Part shown: positions 1-5,235 of the stretch, piece after piece
Layout of the letters: each line of letters starts with the position of its first letter
Numbering within the stretch: position 1 is the stretch's first letter
DNA from: Burkholderiales bacterium
GTDB taxonomy: Bacteria; Pseudomonadota; Gammaproteobacteria; Burkholderiales; Burkholderiaceae_D
DNA: 5,235 nt
Direction of reading: 5' to 3'
Assembly (NCBI GenBank): GCA_016197345.1
Contig: JACPVY010000277.1
Location: 1 to 5,235, forward strand
The notes under the pieces: generated by a model
Told to the model about the DNA's origin: nothing
Seen by the model: only the letters and a program-made list of their open reading frames with translations
The model's database searches: none
Position numbers and translations under genes: made by a program

Positions 1-1597
1 CACCATCTTCACTTTCACAATGCAGGCACATTAATTCATACGCAGCGATACTGGTTTCGACATGATGGGCGCCATATAAATGGCGACGCGCCTTGAGCAC
101 CCGCCCCATCCAATAGGCTGCATCCAGAATTTTATGCTGTTGAAATAAATTGCCCGCTAATTGATCCATCAGCGCTTGGCTACGTTGATCGTCTTCCCCG
201 AATAAGCGCACGTGCAGTATCACTAATTCGTGCAACAGGCTTTGGCTTTTTTCATCTGCCGCCACTTGTTGCAGCGAATGCGCTAGATTTTGCATCACCG
301 CTTGCACATGCGGATCGGCATCGGATAGGCGTTGGCGTAGCAATTGCAAGGCTTGTTGCTCTAATTCGAGCGCTGCAAGATGTTGACCACGTTGGGCAAA
401 CAGGCGCGCTAAATTCGACAGTAAGAAGCAGCACGCGCGGGTTTCTTCGCCATCTTTGTGGCGTGCCAATTGCAGGCTTTCGACTAGCCAGACCTGAGCT
501 TCATCCAAGCGGCCTTGCTGTTTCAGATTTTGTGCAAGCAAATTGCGGCAGTGCAAGCTTTCAGCACTCGGTGCTGGGGCCTTGTCTTCGAGTAAATGCA
601 AGGCTTGGCGTAGCAGCACTTCGGCTGTTTTCGGTTGATCTTGGTATAGCGCTTCCAGTAATAACAGGAGTTGCGCCGCAGCGCGCGCGGGGCAAGGTTG
701 GTGCGCCAGAAAATAATCGATGTGCTGACGCCATAAGCGGCGTAACGGCTTGGCTTGCTCGATATGCGTCAGGCTTGTGCGCAAACAGCTGAGCGTGTGT
801 AGCAAGCAATCTTCCTGCGCCGTGGGCAAATGTAAGATCGCATCAGTTTGCGCATCACCCAAGATGGCGAGGCCAACGCTATCGTAGTAAGGTTTTGCGA
901 CGCTGACGCATGGCCAAAGATTGTCAAACTCATCGCGCCAGCGTTTGCTAACGAGGATTTTGTTGCGGCTCAATTCGGCTTTGGCCGCGCTGTGCTCGCT
1001 ATCGCTAAATAGCGCCAAGGGCAAGGGTAGCGGAGCCAATTGCATCACGGTCGCTAGCATCGTTTGCGCCGCTGGCGATAATTGCGCTAATTGCTGTATT
1101 TGCTGCGCCATTTGCGCCCAATTTGCATCAGCCGGGCGGACATTGCAGAGCTGTGGCTCGCCGTGTAGGCGGAGCAGGGCGCTACGTGGCGCGCGCGCAG
1201 GCCAACGTTGCAACGGGCTGCAAATGAGCACATGTTGCGCATGCCGACTAAAGGCGCTAAGCAATTGCGGACTACGTACGTGTTCGATAATCAGCAAACT
1301 GTCGCTTTGTTGGCGCAGCCATTGCTGAATTTGCAAACAGGGATCAAGTTCGCTTGCCAGACCAAGATTGGCGCAGGCGTGCAGGCAGGAAAGACGTAGC
1401 AATGCGGGGTTGCTTGCGTCTAACCAGAGAATTGACTGATAACTCTGGCGATATGCTTGGGCATATCTATGGGCCAAAAAGTTTTGTTCTTCACTGACAT
1501 TGCTATCTACTTCATTTGCTGAAGGTAAGATAGCAACCCGCGCATGCAACGTGAATAATTGTCGCAATGCTTGTAACTTGGTTGAAATCATCATCAT
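1..1597 (-). CDS. Degenerate NB-ARC-like / tetratricopeptide repeat protein, C-terminus beyond window
   Basis: Reading frame open from the start to the window edge: 532 codons, no stop, so the 3' end is missing. Three ATGs in a row (1597, 1594, 1591) follow a GGAGG; the second and third have the best spacing (5 and 8 nt). An in-frame stop at 1646-1648 limits any extension to six codons. Residues ~20-150 follow the NB-ARC pattern: RVAIL at 20-24, FLAHRYAQAYRQSY at 40-53, ILWLDASNPALL at 56-67, QQWLRQQSDSLLIIEHV at 91-107, HVLICSPLQRW at 122-132. The GxGGxGKT P-loop expected near 25-38 is absent, the Walker B Asp is Glu105, and the TSR arginine is replaced. Residues ~173-197 (SPAAQTML, then LAPLPLPLALF) resemble the NB-ARC winged-helix start. 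TPR-like helix pairs lie at ~349-380, 387-422, 431-468 and 473-512, the last two ending FGEDD and YGAHH as in kinesin-light-chain-type TPRs. Rich in Leu, Gln, Ala; no signal peptide or membrane segment seen, so probably cytoplasmic. Role unknown; canonical relatives are signalling or defence STAND proteins, which is inference only. The gene is secure, the family call moderately so. Confidence 0.85.
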   Translation of the reverse strand, partial: MMMISTKLQALRQLFTLHARVAILPSANEVDSNVSEEQNFLAHRYAQAYRQSYQSILWLDASNPALLRLSCLHACANLGLASELDPCLQIQQWLRQQSDSLLIIEHVRSPQLLSAFSRHAQHVLICSPLQRWPARAPRSALLRLHGEPQLCNVRPADANWAQMAQQIQQLAQLSPAAQTMLATVMQLAPLPLPLALFSDSEHSAAKAELSRNKILVSKRWRDEFDNLWPCVSVAKPYYDSVGLAILGDAQTDAILHLPTAQEDCLLHTLSCLRTSLTHIEQAKPLRRLWRQHIDYFLAHQPCPARAAAQLLLLLEALYQDQPKTAEVLLRQALHLLEDKAPAPSAESLHCRNLLAQNLKQQGRLDEAQVWLVESLQLARHKDGEETRACCFLLSNLARLFAQRGQHLAALELEQQALQLLRQRLSDADPHVQAVMQNLAHSLQQVAADEKSQSLLHELVILHVRLFGEDDQRSQALMDQLAGNLFQQHKILDAAYWMGRVLKARRHLYGAHHVETSIAAYELMCLHCESEDG

Positions 1598-1599
1598 TG

Positions 1600-1604
1600 C
1601 CTCC
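1600..1604 (-). promoter_or_regulatory. Shine-Dalgarno site of the TPR protein gene
   Basis: A full GGAGG core lies 2, 5 and 8 nt before three consecutive ATG codons. It fixes the start region of the long frame to 1591-1597 and argues against the upstream in-frame ATG at 1613-1615, which has no such site. Confidence 0.75.
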
Positions 1605-1626
1605 ACGCGTATCATTTTTTGCGTGG
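1603..1626 (-). promoter_or_regulatory. Small hairpin overlapping the TPR gene ribosome binding site
   Basis: In the mRNA sense a perfect 6-bp inverted repeat, CCACGC and GCGTGG, is separated by a 12-nt A-rich loop. The 3' arm contains the first two G's of the GGAGG site, so folding would partly hide it. The same ACGCGTGGAG decamer occurs again upstream at 1773-1782 without a start codon behind it. A regulatory role is inference; six GC-rich pairs could also be chance. Confidence 0.3.
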
Positions 1627-2142
1627 CCCGGTCGCTCAGGTGGCGCTAGAGATTGTTAATTGCTATCGCGATGCCAACGTTGCGCAGAAGCGAGAATGCT
1701 TGCCAGTATTGCAAAAGCGCTATCGAGTAGTATTTCTATTGCTTTAAGGCATTTTTATTGCCTAGCGAAAATCTCCACGCGTTAGCAGTATTTGCAATTC
1801 CATCAAGTAACAATTTCTTGTCGCCATTTGCAATATTTCTATTTCAAAATCCTTTAATACGACCGAACAATTACGTTCTGAAGCACTATCTTATGCCGAA
1901 TTATTGTTTGAGTGTCGGCATTATTGGAAATTTTTCTGAGATTTTTTGATTAAATGCTAGATTTTCTTTGTTCTTTAGCATGAGATTTCCTGCTAGCATG
2001 AAAATCTGTTAAAACAAAAGAAATGGTGCAATTTAGAAATTGCAAAAGCAGAATTGTTTTTTAGGCAGGATATTGAAAATGGTAGCGTCGGCCTAGGGGC
2101 TGCTTGTGCCTTGCAAGCGTATTCTTCGATGTGATGATGATG
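1627..2142. other. AT-rich intergenic region upstream of the TPR gene, no gene seen
   Basis: No frame here has a supported start, ribosome binding site or protein-like composition; short open stretches in both directions begin at TTG or lack a binding site and translate to low-complexity sequence. It must hold the promoter of the TPR gene (read leftward) unless transcription comes from farther up, but I cannot pick a convincing -35/-10 pair. A TTGGCA on the minus strand near 1675 has only poor -10 candidates at proper spacing. Short repeats are present: TAGCATGA at 1976-1983 and 1994-2001, ATGCTA (1954-1959) inverted against TAGCAT (1976-1981), and AGATTTTC (1959-1966) inverted against GAAAATCT (2000-2007). 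Confidence 0.6.
2027..2044. repeat. 18-bp near-perfect palindrome
   Basis: TGCAATTT and AAATTGCA form perfect 8-bp arms around a 2-bp centre (AG). The geometry suits a dimeric regulator's operator at least as well as an RNA hairpin, since the two central bases and the weak A-T pairs would have to open into a loop. It lies about 430 bp upstream of the TPR gene start. No known operator consensus is recognised. Confidence 0.4.
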
Positions 2143-2366
2143 TAGGATGCGCGCCGCGCGCACCAAGGCTGTCGTGCGTGGGAGCAATGTGTGTTGGCAA
2201 ATAATTGTGCCACGAAACTATATTGTCCCAAATCAAAGTTTCGGTGCGCGAGGGCGGGATATATGCATCCCGACGCTATGTGCGCACCCTACCACGAGGT
2301 TACTCGCCCGATACTCCGATCCAATGCAAAGGACGGAGTGGTGTATAACGAGATGAGCATAGGATG
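2143..2366. repeat. 7-bp direct repeats flanking the hairpin-rich island
   Basis: TAGGATG occurs at 2143-2149 and again at 2360-2366, one copy at each border of the GC-richer island. Both are preceded by a similar GATGA stretch, so the resemblance extends a little further with mismatches. This could be a target-site duplication left by a small insertion, but no terminal inverted repeats are seen just inside, and a 7-bp match can arise by chance. Confidence 0.3.
2148..2344. other. Hairpin-rich GC island, candidate structured RNA or small palindromic element
   Basis: Within ~200 nt, flanked by AT-rich DNA, the following inverted repeats can be read directly. TGCGCGC/GCGCGCA around one base at 2148-2162. 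GGCA/TGCC with a bulged T plus one pair at 2194-2212. CGAAACT/AGTTTCG, 7 perfect pairs, arms 2213-2219 and 2237-2243. GGTGCGC/GCGCACC, 7 perfect pairs, arms 2243-2249 and 2282-2288, enclosing CGGGAT/ATCCCG, arms 2255-2260 and 2267-2272. CGAG/CTCG with a 4-base loop at 2295-2306. ACTCCG-A-TCC pairing with GGA-CGGAGT, 9 pairs and one bulge, at 2313-2339. The strand is unknown because inverted repeats read alike on both. I recognise no Rfam family, tRNA, or hammerhead core here. Open frames that cross the region lack binding sites and are better explained as chance. Confidence 0.4.
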
Positions 2367-2580
2367 GTTAGTTTGTTGATTTATTTTCTGATTGGGAATA
2401 GATAATGCCGATTTTTATTATCATTATTATTAATCCACATTTAAAAATAAACAGCGGCGGATATTTCAATAAAGAAATAAATGTTGGGTAATTGAATTTT
2501 GTTTTAAGCAAGTATTTTGTGCAACTTGCTTATAGCGCAACTAAAATGACGAGGGAATAATTAGGGAGCAGGCGGTAGCG
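2367..2580. other. AT-rich intergenic stretch, no gene seen
   Basis: Composition is strongly A+T with ATT/AAT runs (around 2411-2435) and no supported reading frame. It contains GATAAT/ATTATC (2401-2406 and 2417-2422) and the stronger hairpin at 2505-2532 listed separately. Nothing else is identifiable. Confidence 0.6.
2505..2532. repeat. 9-bp perfect inverted repeat
   Basis: TAAGCAAGT and ACTTGCTTA pair perfectly over 9 bp around a 10-nt loop, 110-137 nt beyond the stop of the second sixA gene. Neither strand has a T-run directly after the stem, so it is not a textbook intrinsic terminator; it may protect or process the 3' end of the operon transcript, or be a protein-binding site. Confidence 0.35.
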
Positions 2581-2612
2581 GTGTGGTTGGCGTACTTGCC
2601 GCGCCACCACAC
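2581..2612 (-). terminator. Stem-loop downstream of the second sixA gene, possible transcript end
   Basis: GTGTGGT-T-GGCG pairs with CGCC-ACCACAC: 11 GC-rich pairs with one bulged base and a 9-nt loop, starting 29 nt past the stop codon. The position suits the end of the ppk1-sixA-sixA transcript. On the minus strand the stem is followed by CGCTACCGCC and no U-tract, so it is not a canonical Rho-independent terminator. Confidence 0.35.
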
Positions 2613-2641
2613 CTGAAATGATGCGATAAATTGAAGCAGAT

Positions 2642-3091
2642 TTATTGTGGAATGATGCGACCTTTAGAAAAGGCTTTCAAAACGCCATCTTGTTCTTTTT
2701 GACTAATCCAATATGCCCACGAGTTTTTGACTTCGACGCCGTTTTGGTGGCCAAACATCGCCATTGAGACGGCGAGCCCGATTGCCGGTTCATGGCCCAC
2801 TAGGAGGACGGTGCCTTCGCCATTCGGCCATTGCGCAACATCTAACAGCGTCTGTGGCTTGGCCCCAGGAGCTAAGCGTGGGTCGATTTCAAAAGGGCGT
2901 TGCAGGGCATTCGCGGTTTGGATCGCCCGTTGCGCTGGGCTGACGAAGATTTTACAGTCTTGTGGTAGATGCGAATTCAAGACTCCTGCGGTGTACGCGG
3001 CTTGGGCATGGCCTTCGGCGCTTAATTCCCGTTGCAGATCCGGCAAGGTGCTCGGTTCGACCAAAGCATGTCGCCAAAAGATGATGTCCAT
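2642..3091 (-). CDS. sixA: SixA-like phosphohistidine phosphatase, second tandem copy
   Basis: Protein of 149 aa in the histidine phosphatase superfamily (SixA type), predicted to remove phosphate from phosphohistidine in proteins in the cytoplasm. Catalytic features are visible: WRHA with Arg7-His8 (the nucleophile), SPAQR with Arg55, and VGHEP with His100. The length fits the ~150-160 aa family. I start at ATG 3091 because GGGAG lies 8 nt upstream and the N-terminus MDIIFWRHA then lines up with MDLILWRHA of the neighbour; the GTG at 3100, three codons earlier, sits inside the binding site. It is about 45 % identical by eye to the preceding gene, sharing TLPD, REL, VSPA, VLxVGH and WISQ, so the pair looks like an old duplication. 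The C-terminus differs. As the last gene of the ppk1 operon it may have a divergent protein substrate; the substrate is not known. Confidence 0.88.
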   Translation of the reverse strand: MDIIFWRHALVEPSTLPDLQRELSAEGHAQAAYTAGVLNSHLPQDCKIFVSPAQRAIQTANALQRPFEIDPRLAPGAKPQTLLDVAQWPNGEGTVLLVGHEPAIGLAVSMAMFGHQNGVEVKNSWAYWISQKEQDGVLKAFSKGRIIPQ

Positions 3092-3094
3092 GAA

Positions 3095-3141
3095 GCGCAC
3101 TCCCGAAAAAAAGCGATGAATCCACCATTCTATCAGTGCGC
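3095..3141 (-). promoter_or_regulatory. Intercistronic fold between the two sixA genes: hairpin, T7 tract, binding-site sequestration
   Basis: Read on the minus strand, GCGCACT (3141-3135) is complementary to AGTGCGC (3101-3095). The second arm includes the AG of the GGGAG binding site and most of the spacer before the ATG at 3091. Nested inside, GAT-A-GAAT pairs with ATTC-ATC around a GGTGG loop (3134-3115), and two bases later comes a run of seven T's (3112-3106). Together this resembles a weak attenuator or intrinsic terminator plus an anti-Shine-Dalgarno stem, which could lower expression of the second copy. The inner stem is A-T rich, so termination would be partial at best. Confidence 0.35.
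3100..3104 (-). promoter_or_regulatory. Shine-Dalgarno site deciding the start of the second sixA gene
   Basis: GGGAG stands 8 nt before the ATG at 3089-3091. The alternative GTG start at 3098-3100 overlaps this site and would have no usable binding site of its own. Confidence 0.6.
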
Positions 3142-3145
3142 CGAA

Positions 3146-3604
3146 TTACTTGTTTGCCATTTCCGGGCCGAGCATGGCCTTCAAAAAAGTCTGCACACGG
3201 TTTTCTTGCTCGCGTTGGCTGATCCAGCAGACATAGGACTTGCGGATTTCAAAAGCTTGTTCTTGCCCGAGCAACAAGCTAGCAGCGACCAGCCCTAGCG
3301 TCGGTTGATGGCCAACGATTAACACGGTTTCTTTGCTTTGCGGCCAGTTCGCCGCTTGCAACACTTGCAATGCACTCGCATCGGGCGCGAGATCGGTGAC
3401 GATTTTGTATTTGCGTTCTAGCGCATCAGCGGTCTGGCGCGTGCGTGTTGCGGGGCTAACGAGAATACGGCAGTTCTCTGGCAATTTGCTATTGAGCCAG
3501 CGCGCCATTTTTTGTGCTTGCTTTATCCCTTTCGGGCTCAGTTCACGCTCAATATCTGGCAAGGTATCGAGCGCGTGAGCGTGTCGCCATAAGATTAAGT
3601 CCAT
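3146..3604 (-). CDS. sixA: Phosphohistidine phosphatase SixA
   Basis: Protein of 152 aa, histidine phosphatase superfamily, SixA type. In E. coli SixA dephosphorylates phosphohistidine on proteins (known for the ArcB HPt domain, and reported for the nitrogen phosphotransferase system). Visible active-site elements: LWRHA with Arg7 and nucleophile His8, SPATR with Arg54, and IVGHQP with His99. The family's TLPDIERELSPKG stretch follows the RHA motif. The only plausible start is the ATG at 3604, 2 nt after the ppk1 TAA; its weak GGA lies inside the last ppk1 codons, so translational coupling to ppk1 is likely. It shares the operon with ppk1 upstream and a paralogue 54 nt downstream. The neighbourhood suggests a link with polyphosphate or phosphate metabolism, but the true substrate cannot be read from sequence. 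Confidence 0.92.
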   Translation of the reverse strand: MDLILWRHAHALDTLPDIERELSPKGIKQAQKMARWLNSKLPENCRILVSPATRTRQTADALERKYKIVTDLAPDASALQVLQAANWPQSKETVLIVGHQPTLGLVAASLLLGQEQAFEIRKSYVCWISQREQENRVQTFLKAMLGPEMANK

Positions 3605-3606
3605 GC

Positions 3607-5235
3607 TTATTCCGTATTCGGTTTGCCTAATAAATCCATCAAATGTTGCTGTGCGCTAAAGAGTTTTTGCTTGCCGCGTGGTTTGCGCCGGTGATATGTC
3701 CCTTCGCTATCAAGCTCCCATGCGTTGTAGTTGTCTTTGAGGTAAGGGTTGAGCCCTTCGTTAATAACGCGCCGCTTCAAATTTTTATCGAGCACAGGGA
3801 AGGCGACTTCGATGCGGCGAAATAGGTTACGGCTCATCCAATCGGCGCTAGCCAGATAGACGTCATGCGCCAAATCGTTGCGGAAATAGTAGATTCGGCT
3901 ATGTTCCAAAAAGCGTCCGATGATAGAGCGCACACGAATATTTTCCGATAAGCCCGGCACGCCTGGACGGAGCGAGCATGCGCCGCGCACGATCAGCTCA
4001 ATCTTCACGCCATCTTTTGAAGCACCATATAGGGCGCGAATCACTGATTCATCGACTAAGGCATTGAGTTTGGCGATGATGTAACCGGGGCGGCCTGAGC
4101 GCGCGATTTTTGCTTCGTTACGGATCGCCCGTATCACTTCACTTTGTAGTGCAAACGGCGCGAGCCACAAGTGATGCAGTTTTTTCGGTTTGGTCAGGCT
4201 GGTGAGATGAATAAAAACTTCATTCACTTCTTGGCCGATTTCTTGGTGCGAGGTCAGCAAACCAAAATCGGTATAAAACTTTGTAGTAGAAGGATGGTAA
4301 TTGCCTGTGCCGAGATGGGAATAAAAGCGCAGCCCCTCGTCTTCGCGGCGAATCACCAGCGCAAGCTTAGCGTGGGTTTTCATGCCAACCACGCCATACA
4401 CGACTTGCGCGCCAGCATGTTCCAATTTATCGGCCCAGTTGATGTTCGCTTCTTCGTCAAAGCGGGCTTTTAATTCCACCACGACCGTCACTTCCTTGCC
4501 GTGATGGACGGCACGTATCAAGCTTTCCATCAAATCTGAGTTCATACCCGTGCGGTAGATGGTTTGCTTGATCGCCACCACATTCGGATCGTCGGCCGCA
4601 GCGCGGACAAAATCGATCACGGTTTGAAACGACTGGAAGGGATGGTGCATCAAGACATCTTGCTTGCGCATTAAGGAAAAAATGTTAACGTCGCCGCCAT
4701 TGTGCGCAAAGCCGGGTGCAAACGAAGGGAAGCGCAGCGCCGGAATTTTGGTTTGATCGACAATTTCCGACAAACGCGCCAAGTTCACCGGGCCACGTAC
4801 GGCATACAGTCGAGATGGATCGAGTTCAAATTGATCGAGCAAAAAGTCAGAAAGGTGTTGCGGGCAATTGATCGCTACTTCGAGCCGTACAGCGGCACCA
4901 AATTGACGGCCTTGCAATTCGCCCTTCAGCGCTTGGCGCAGATTTTTGACTTCTTCCTCATCTACCCACAAATCGCTATCACGGGTCACCCGGAACTGTG
5001 AATAAGACAGCACTTCGCGGCCGCTAAAGAGTTCAGAGAGATGGGCGTGGATGACAGAAGATAACAAACAAAACGAAAGGCCGTTCGGCGACAGTTCATC
5101 TGGAATGCGGATGACGCGTGGCAATACGCGCGGCGCTTTCACAATCGCAATCGCCGTACCACGACCAAAAGCATCTTTACCGCCGAGCGCGACGATAAAA
5201 TTAAGGCTTTTGTTCATTACCTGTGGGAAAGGGTG
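3607..5235 (-). CDS. ppk1: Polyphosphate kinase 1 (PPK1), N-terminus beyond window
   Basis: The last 542 residues of PPK1, which reversibly transfers the ATP gamma-phosphate onto inorganic polyphosphate through a phosphohistidine. The frame runs off the right edge: codons before the ATG at 5217 read HPFPQV, the conserved HPFP...KSLNF stretch, so that ATG is internal and not the start. Counting from the first visible residue, His288 in KTHAK matches the autophosphorylated His435 of E. coli PPK1, and His445 in LEHSRIYYF matches His592; their spacing of 157 is the same as in E. coli. Arg228 (YRTG) and Arg258 (KARFDEE) fall exactly where Arg375 and Arg405 are expected. The HLGTGNYHPSTTKFYTD and MSRNLFRRIE blocks are also family hallmarks. 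By this offset about 147 residues are missing, giving a full length near 690, normal for the family. All catalytic residues in view are intact. It is followed at 2 nt by sixA; the promoter lies outside the window. Confidence 0.97.
   Translation of the reverse strand, partial: HPFPQVMNKSLNFIVALGGKDAFGRGTAIAIVKAPRVLPRVIRIPDELSPNGLSFCLLSSVIHAHLSELFSGREVLSYSQFRVTRDSDLWVDEEEVKNLRQALKGELQGRQFGAAVRLEVAINCPQHLSDFLLDQFELDPSRLYAVRGPVNLARLSEIVDQTKIPALRFPSFAPGFAHNGGDVNIFSLMRKQDVLMHHPFQSFQTVIDFVRAAADDPNVVAIKQTIYRTGMNSDLMESLIRAVHHGKEVTVVVELKARFDEEANINWADKLEHAGAQVVYGVVGMKTHAKLALVIRREDEGLRFYSHLGTGNYHPSTTKFYTDFGLLTSHQEIGQEVNEVFIHLTSLTKPKKLHHLWLAPFALQSEVIRAIRNEAKIARSGRPGYIIAKLNALVDESVIRALYGASKDGVKIELIVRGACSLRPGVPGLSENIRVRSIIGRFLEHSRIYYFRNDLAHDVYLASADWMSRNLFRRIEVAFPVLDKNLKRRVINEGLNPYLKDNYNAWELDSEGTYHRRKPRGKQKLFSAQQHLMDLLGKPNTE

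Noticed and set aside
252..809. Short minus-strand frames at 252-434 and 561-809
   Set aside because: They are in a different frame within the large TPR protein gene; the longer frame has the binding site and the protein-like pattern.
463..1399. Plus-strand open frames at 463-792, 921-1328 and 1208-1399
   Set aside because: They lie antisense to the continuous 532-codon minus-strand frame, translate to Cys/Ala/Ser-rich sequence with no domain pattern, and have no ribosome binding sites.
1758..1949. 63-codon plus-strand frame in the AT-rich gap
   Set aside because: Begins at TTG with no binding site and translates to a low-complexity hydrophobic sequence without a recognisable signal or family.
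1993..2187. 64-codon minus-strand frame with a His-His-His-His run
   Set aside because: TTG start without binding site; the histidine run comes from a GAT repeat, and the frame crosses the palindrome at 2027-2044.
2243..2288. tRNA-like gene suggested by the 7-bp GGTGCGC/GCGCACC stem
   Set aside because: Only 46 nt separate the outer ends, with no anticodon arm or T-loop sequence, too short for a tRNA.
2130..2345. Hammerhead ribozyme suggested by CGAAAC next to stems
   Set aside because: No CUGANGA core exists on either strand in the region.
2160..2345. Integron attC site suggested by long imperfect palindromes
   Set aside because: No matching RYYYAAC / GTTRRRY ends were found, and no integrase or cassette genes are nearby.
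2147..2379. Two overlapping plus-strand frames (69 and 62 codons) over the hairpin island
   Set aside because: No Shine-Dalgarno at a proper distance, no family resemblance, and the dense inverted repeats explain the open stretch better than protein selection does.
3098..3100. GTG start of the second sixA gene
   Set aside because: It overlaps the GGGAG site; the ATG three codons downstream has correct spacing and aligns with the paralogue's start.
5215..5217. ATG as the true start of ppk1
   Set aside because: The frame is open upstream and encodes the conserved HPFP motif; PPK1 needs about 150 further N-terminal residues, so the gene continues beyond the window.

Overview
The window reads as a piece of a Gram-negative chromosome, most likely a betaproteobacterium. 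The basis is the betaproteobacterial look of the polyphosphate kinase (for example its GTGNYHPSTTKFYTD stretch), the ppk-sixA neighbourhood and moderate GC. Assignment below class level is not possible from this sequence; something near Neisseriales is only a guess. All recognisable genes lie on the minus strand, so the order of transcription runs from high to low coordinates.

Right half (2642-5235): a probable operon of ppk1 and two sixA-like genes. The ppk1 gene (polyphosphate kinase 1) enters from beyond the right edge and lacks its first ~150 codons here. Its stop is separated by only 2 nt from the start of a SixA-type phosphohistidine phosphatase gene (3146-3604). A second, ~45 % identical SixA paralogue follows (2642-3091) after a 54-nt spacer. 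That spacer holds a hairpin followed by seven T's, and an inverted repeat that overlaps the second gene's ribosome binding site. The operon therefore joins an enzyme that works through a phosphohistidine intermediate with two candidate phosphohistidine phosphatases.

Middle (1598-2641): about 1 kb with no convincing gene. Most is AT-rich, but ~2148-2344 is a visibly more GC-rich island packed with perfect or near-perfect inverted repeats (at least five hairpins, one nested, plus a possible alternative pairing). It is bracketed by a 7-bp direct repeat. It may be an uncharacterised structured RNA or a small inserted element; it is the least explained part of the window.

Left part (1-1597): one uninterrupted minus-strand reading frame of 532 codons that starts behind a GGAGG ribosome binding site at a run of three ATGs and leaves the window without a stop. 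Because it has no stop here it is easily missed. The product looks like a STAND/NB-ARC-TPR protein in layout (NB-ARC-like N-terminal part, winged-helix-like segment, then at least four tetratricopeptide-like repeats). The Walker A P-loop, the Walker B aspartate and the sensor arginine all appear to be lost, so it is probably a P-loop-less derivative. No functional link between this gene and the ppk1-sixA group is visible; they are separated by the 1-kb gap and simply share orientation.
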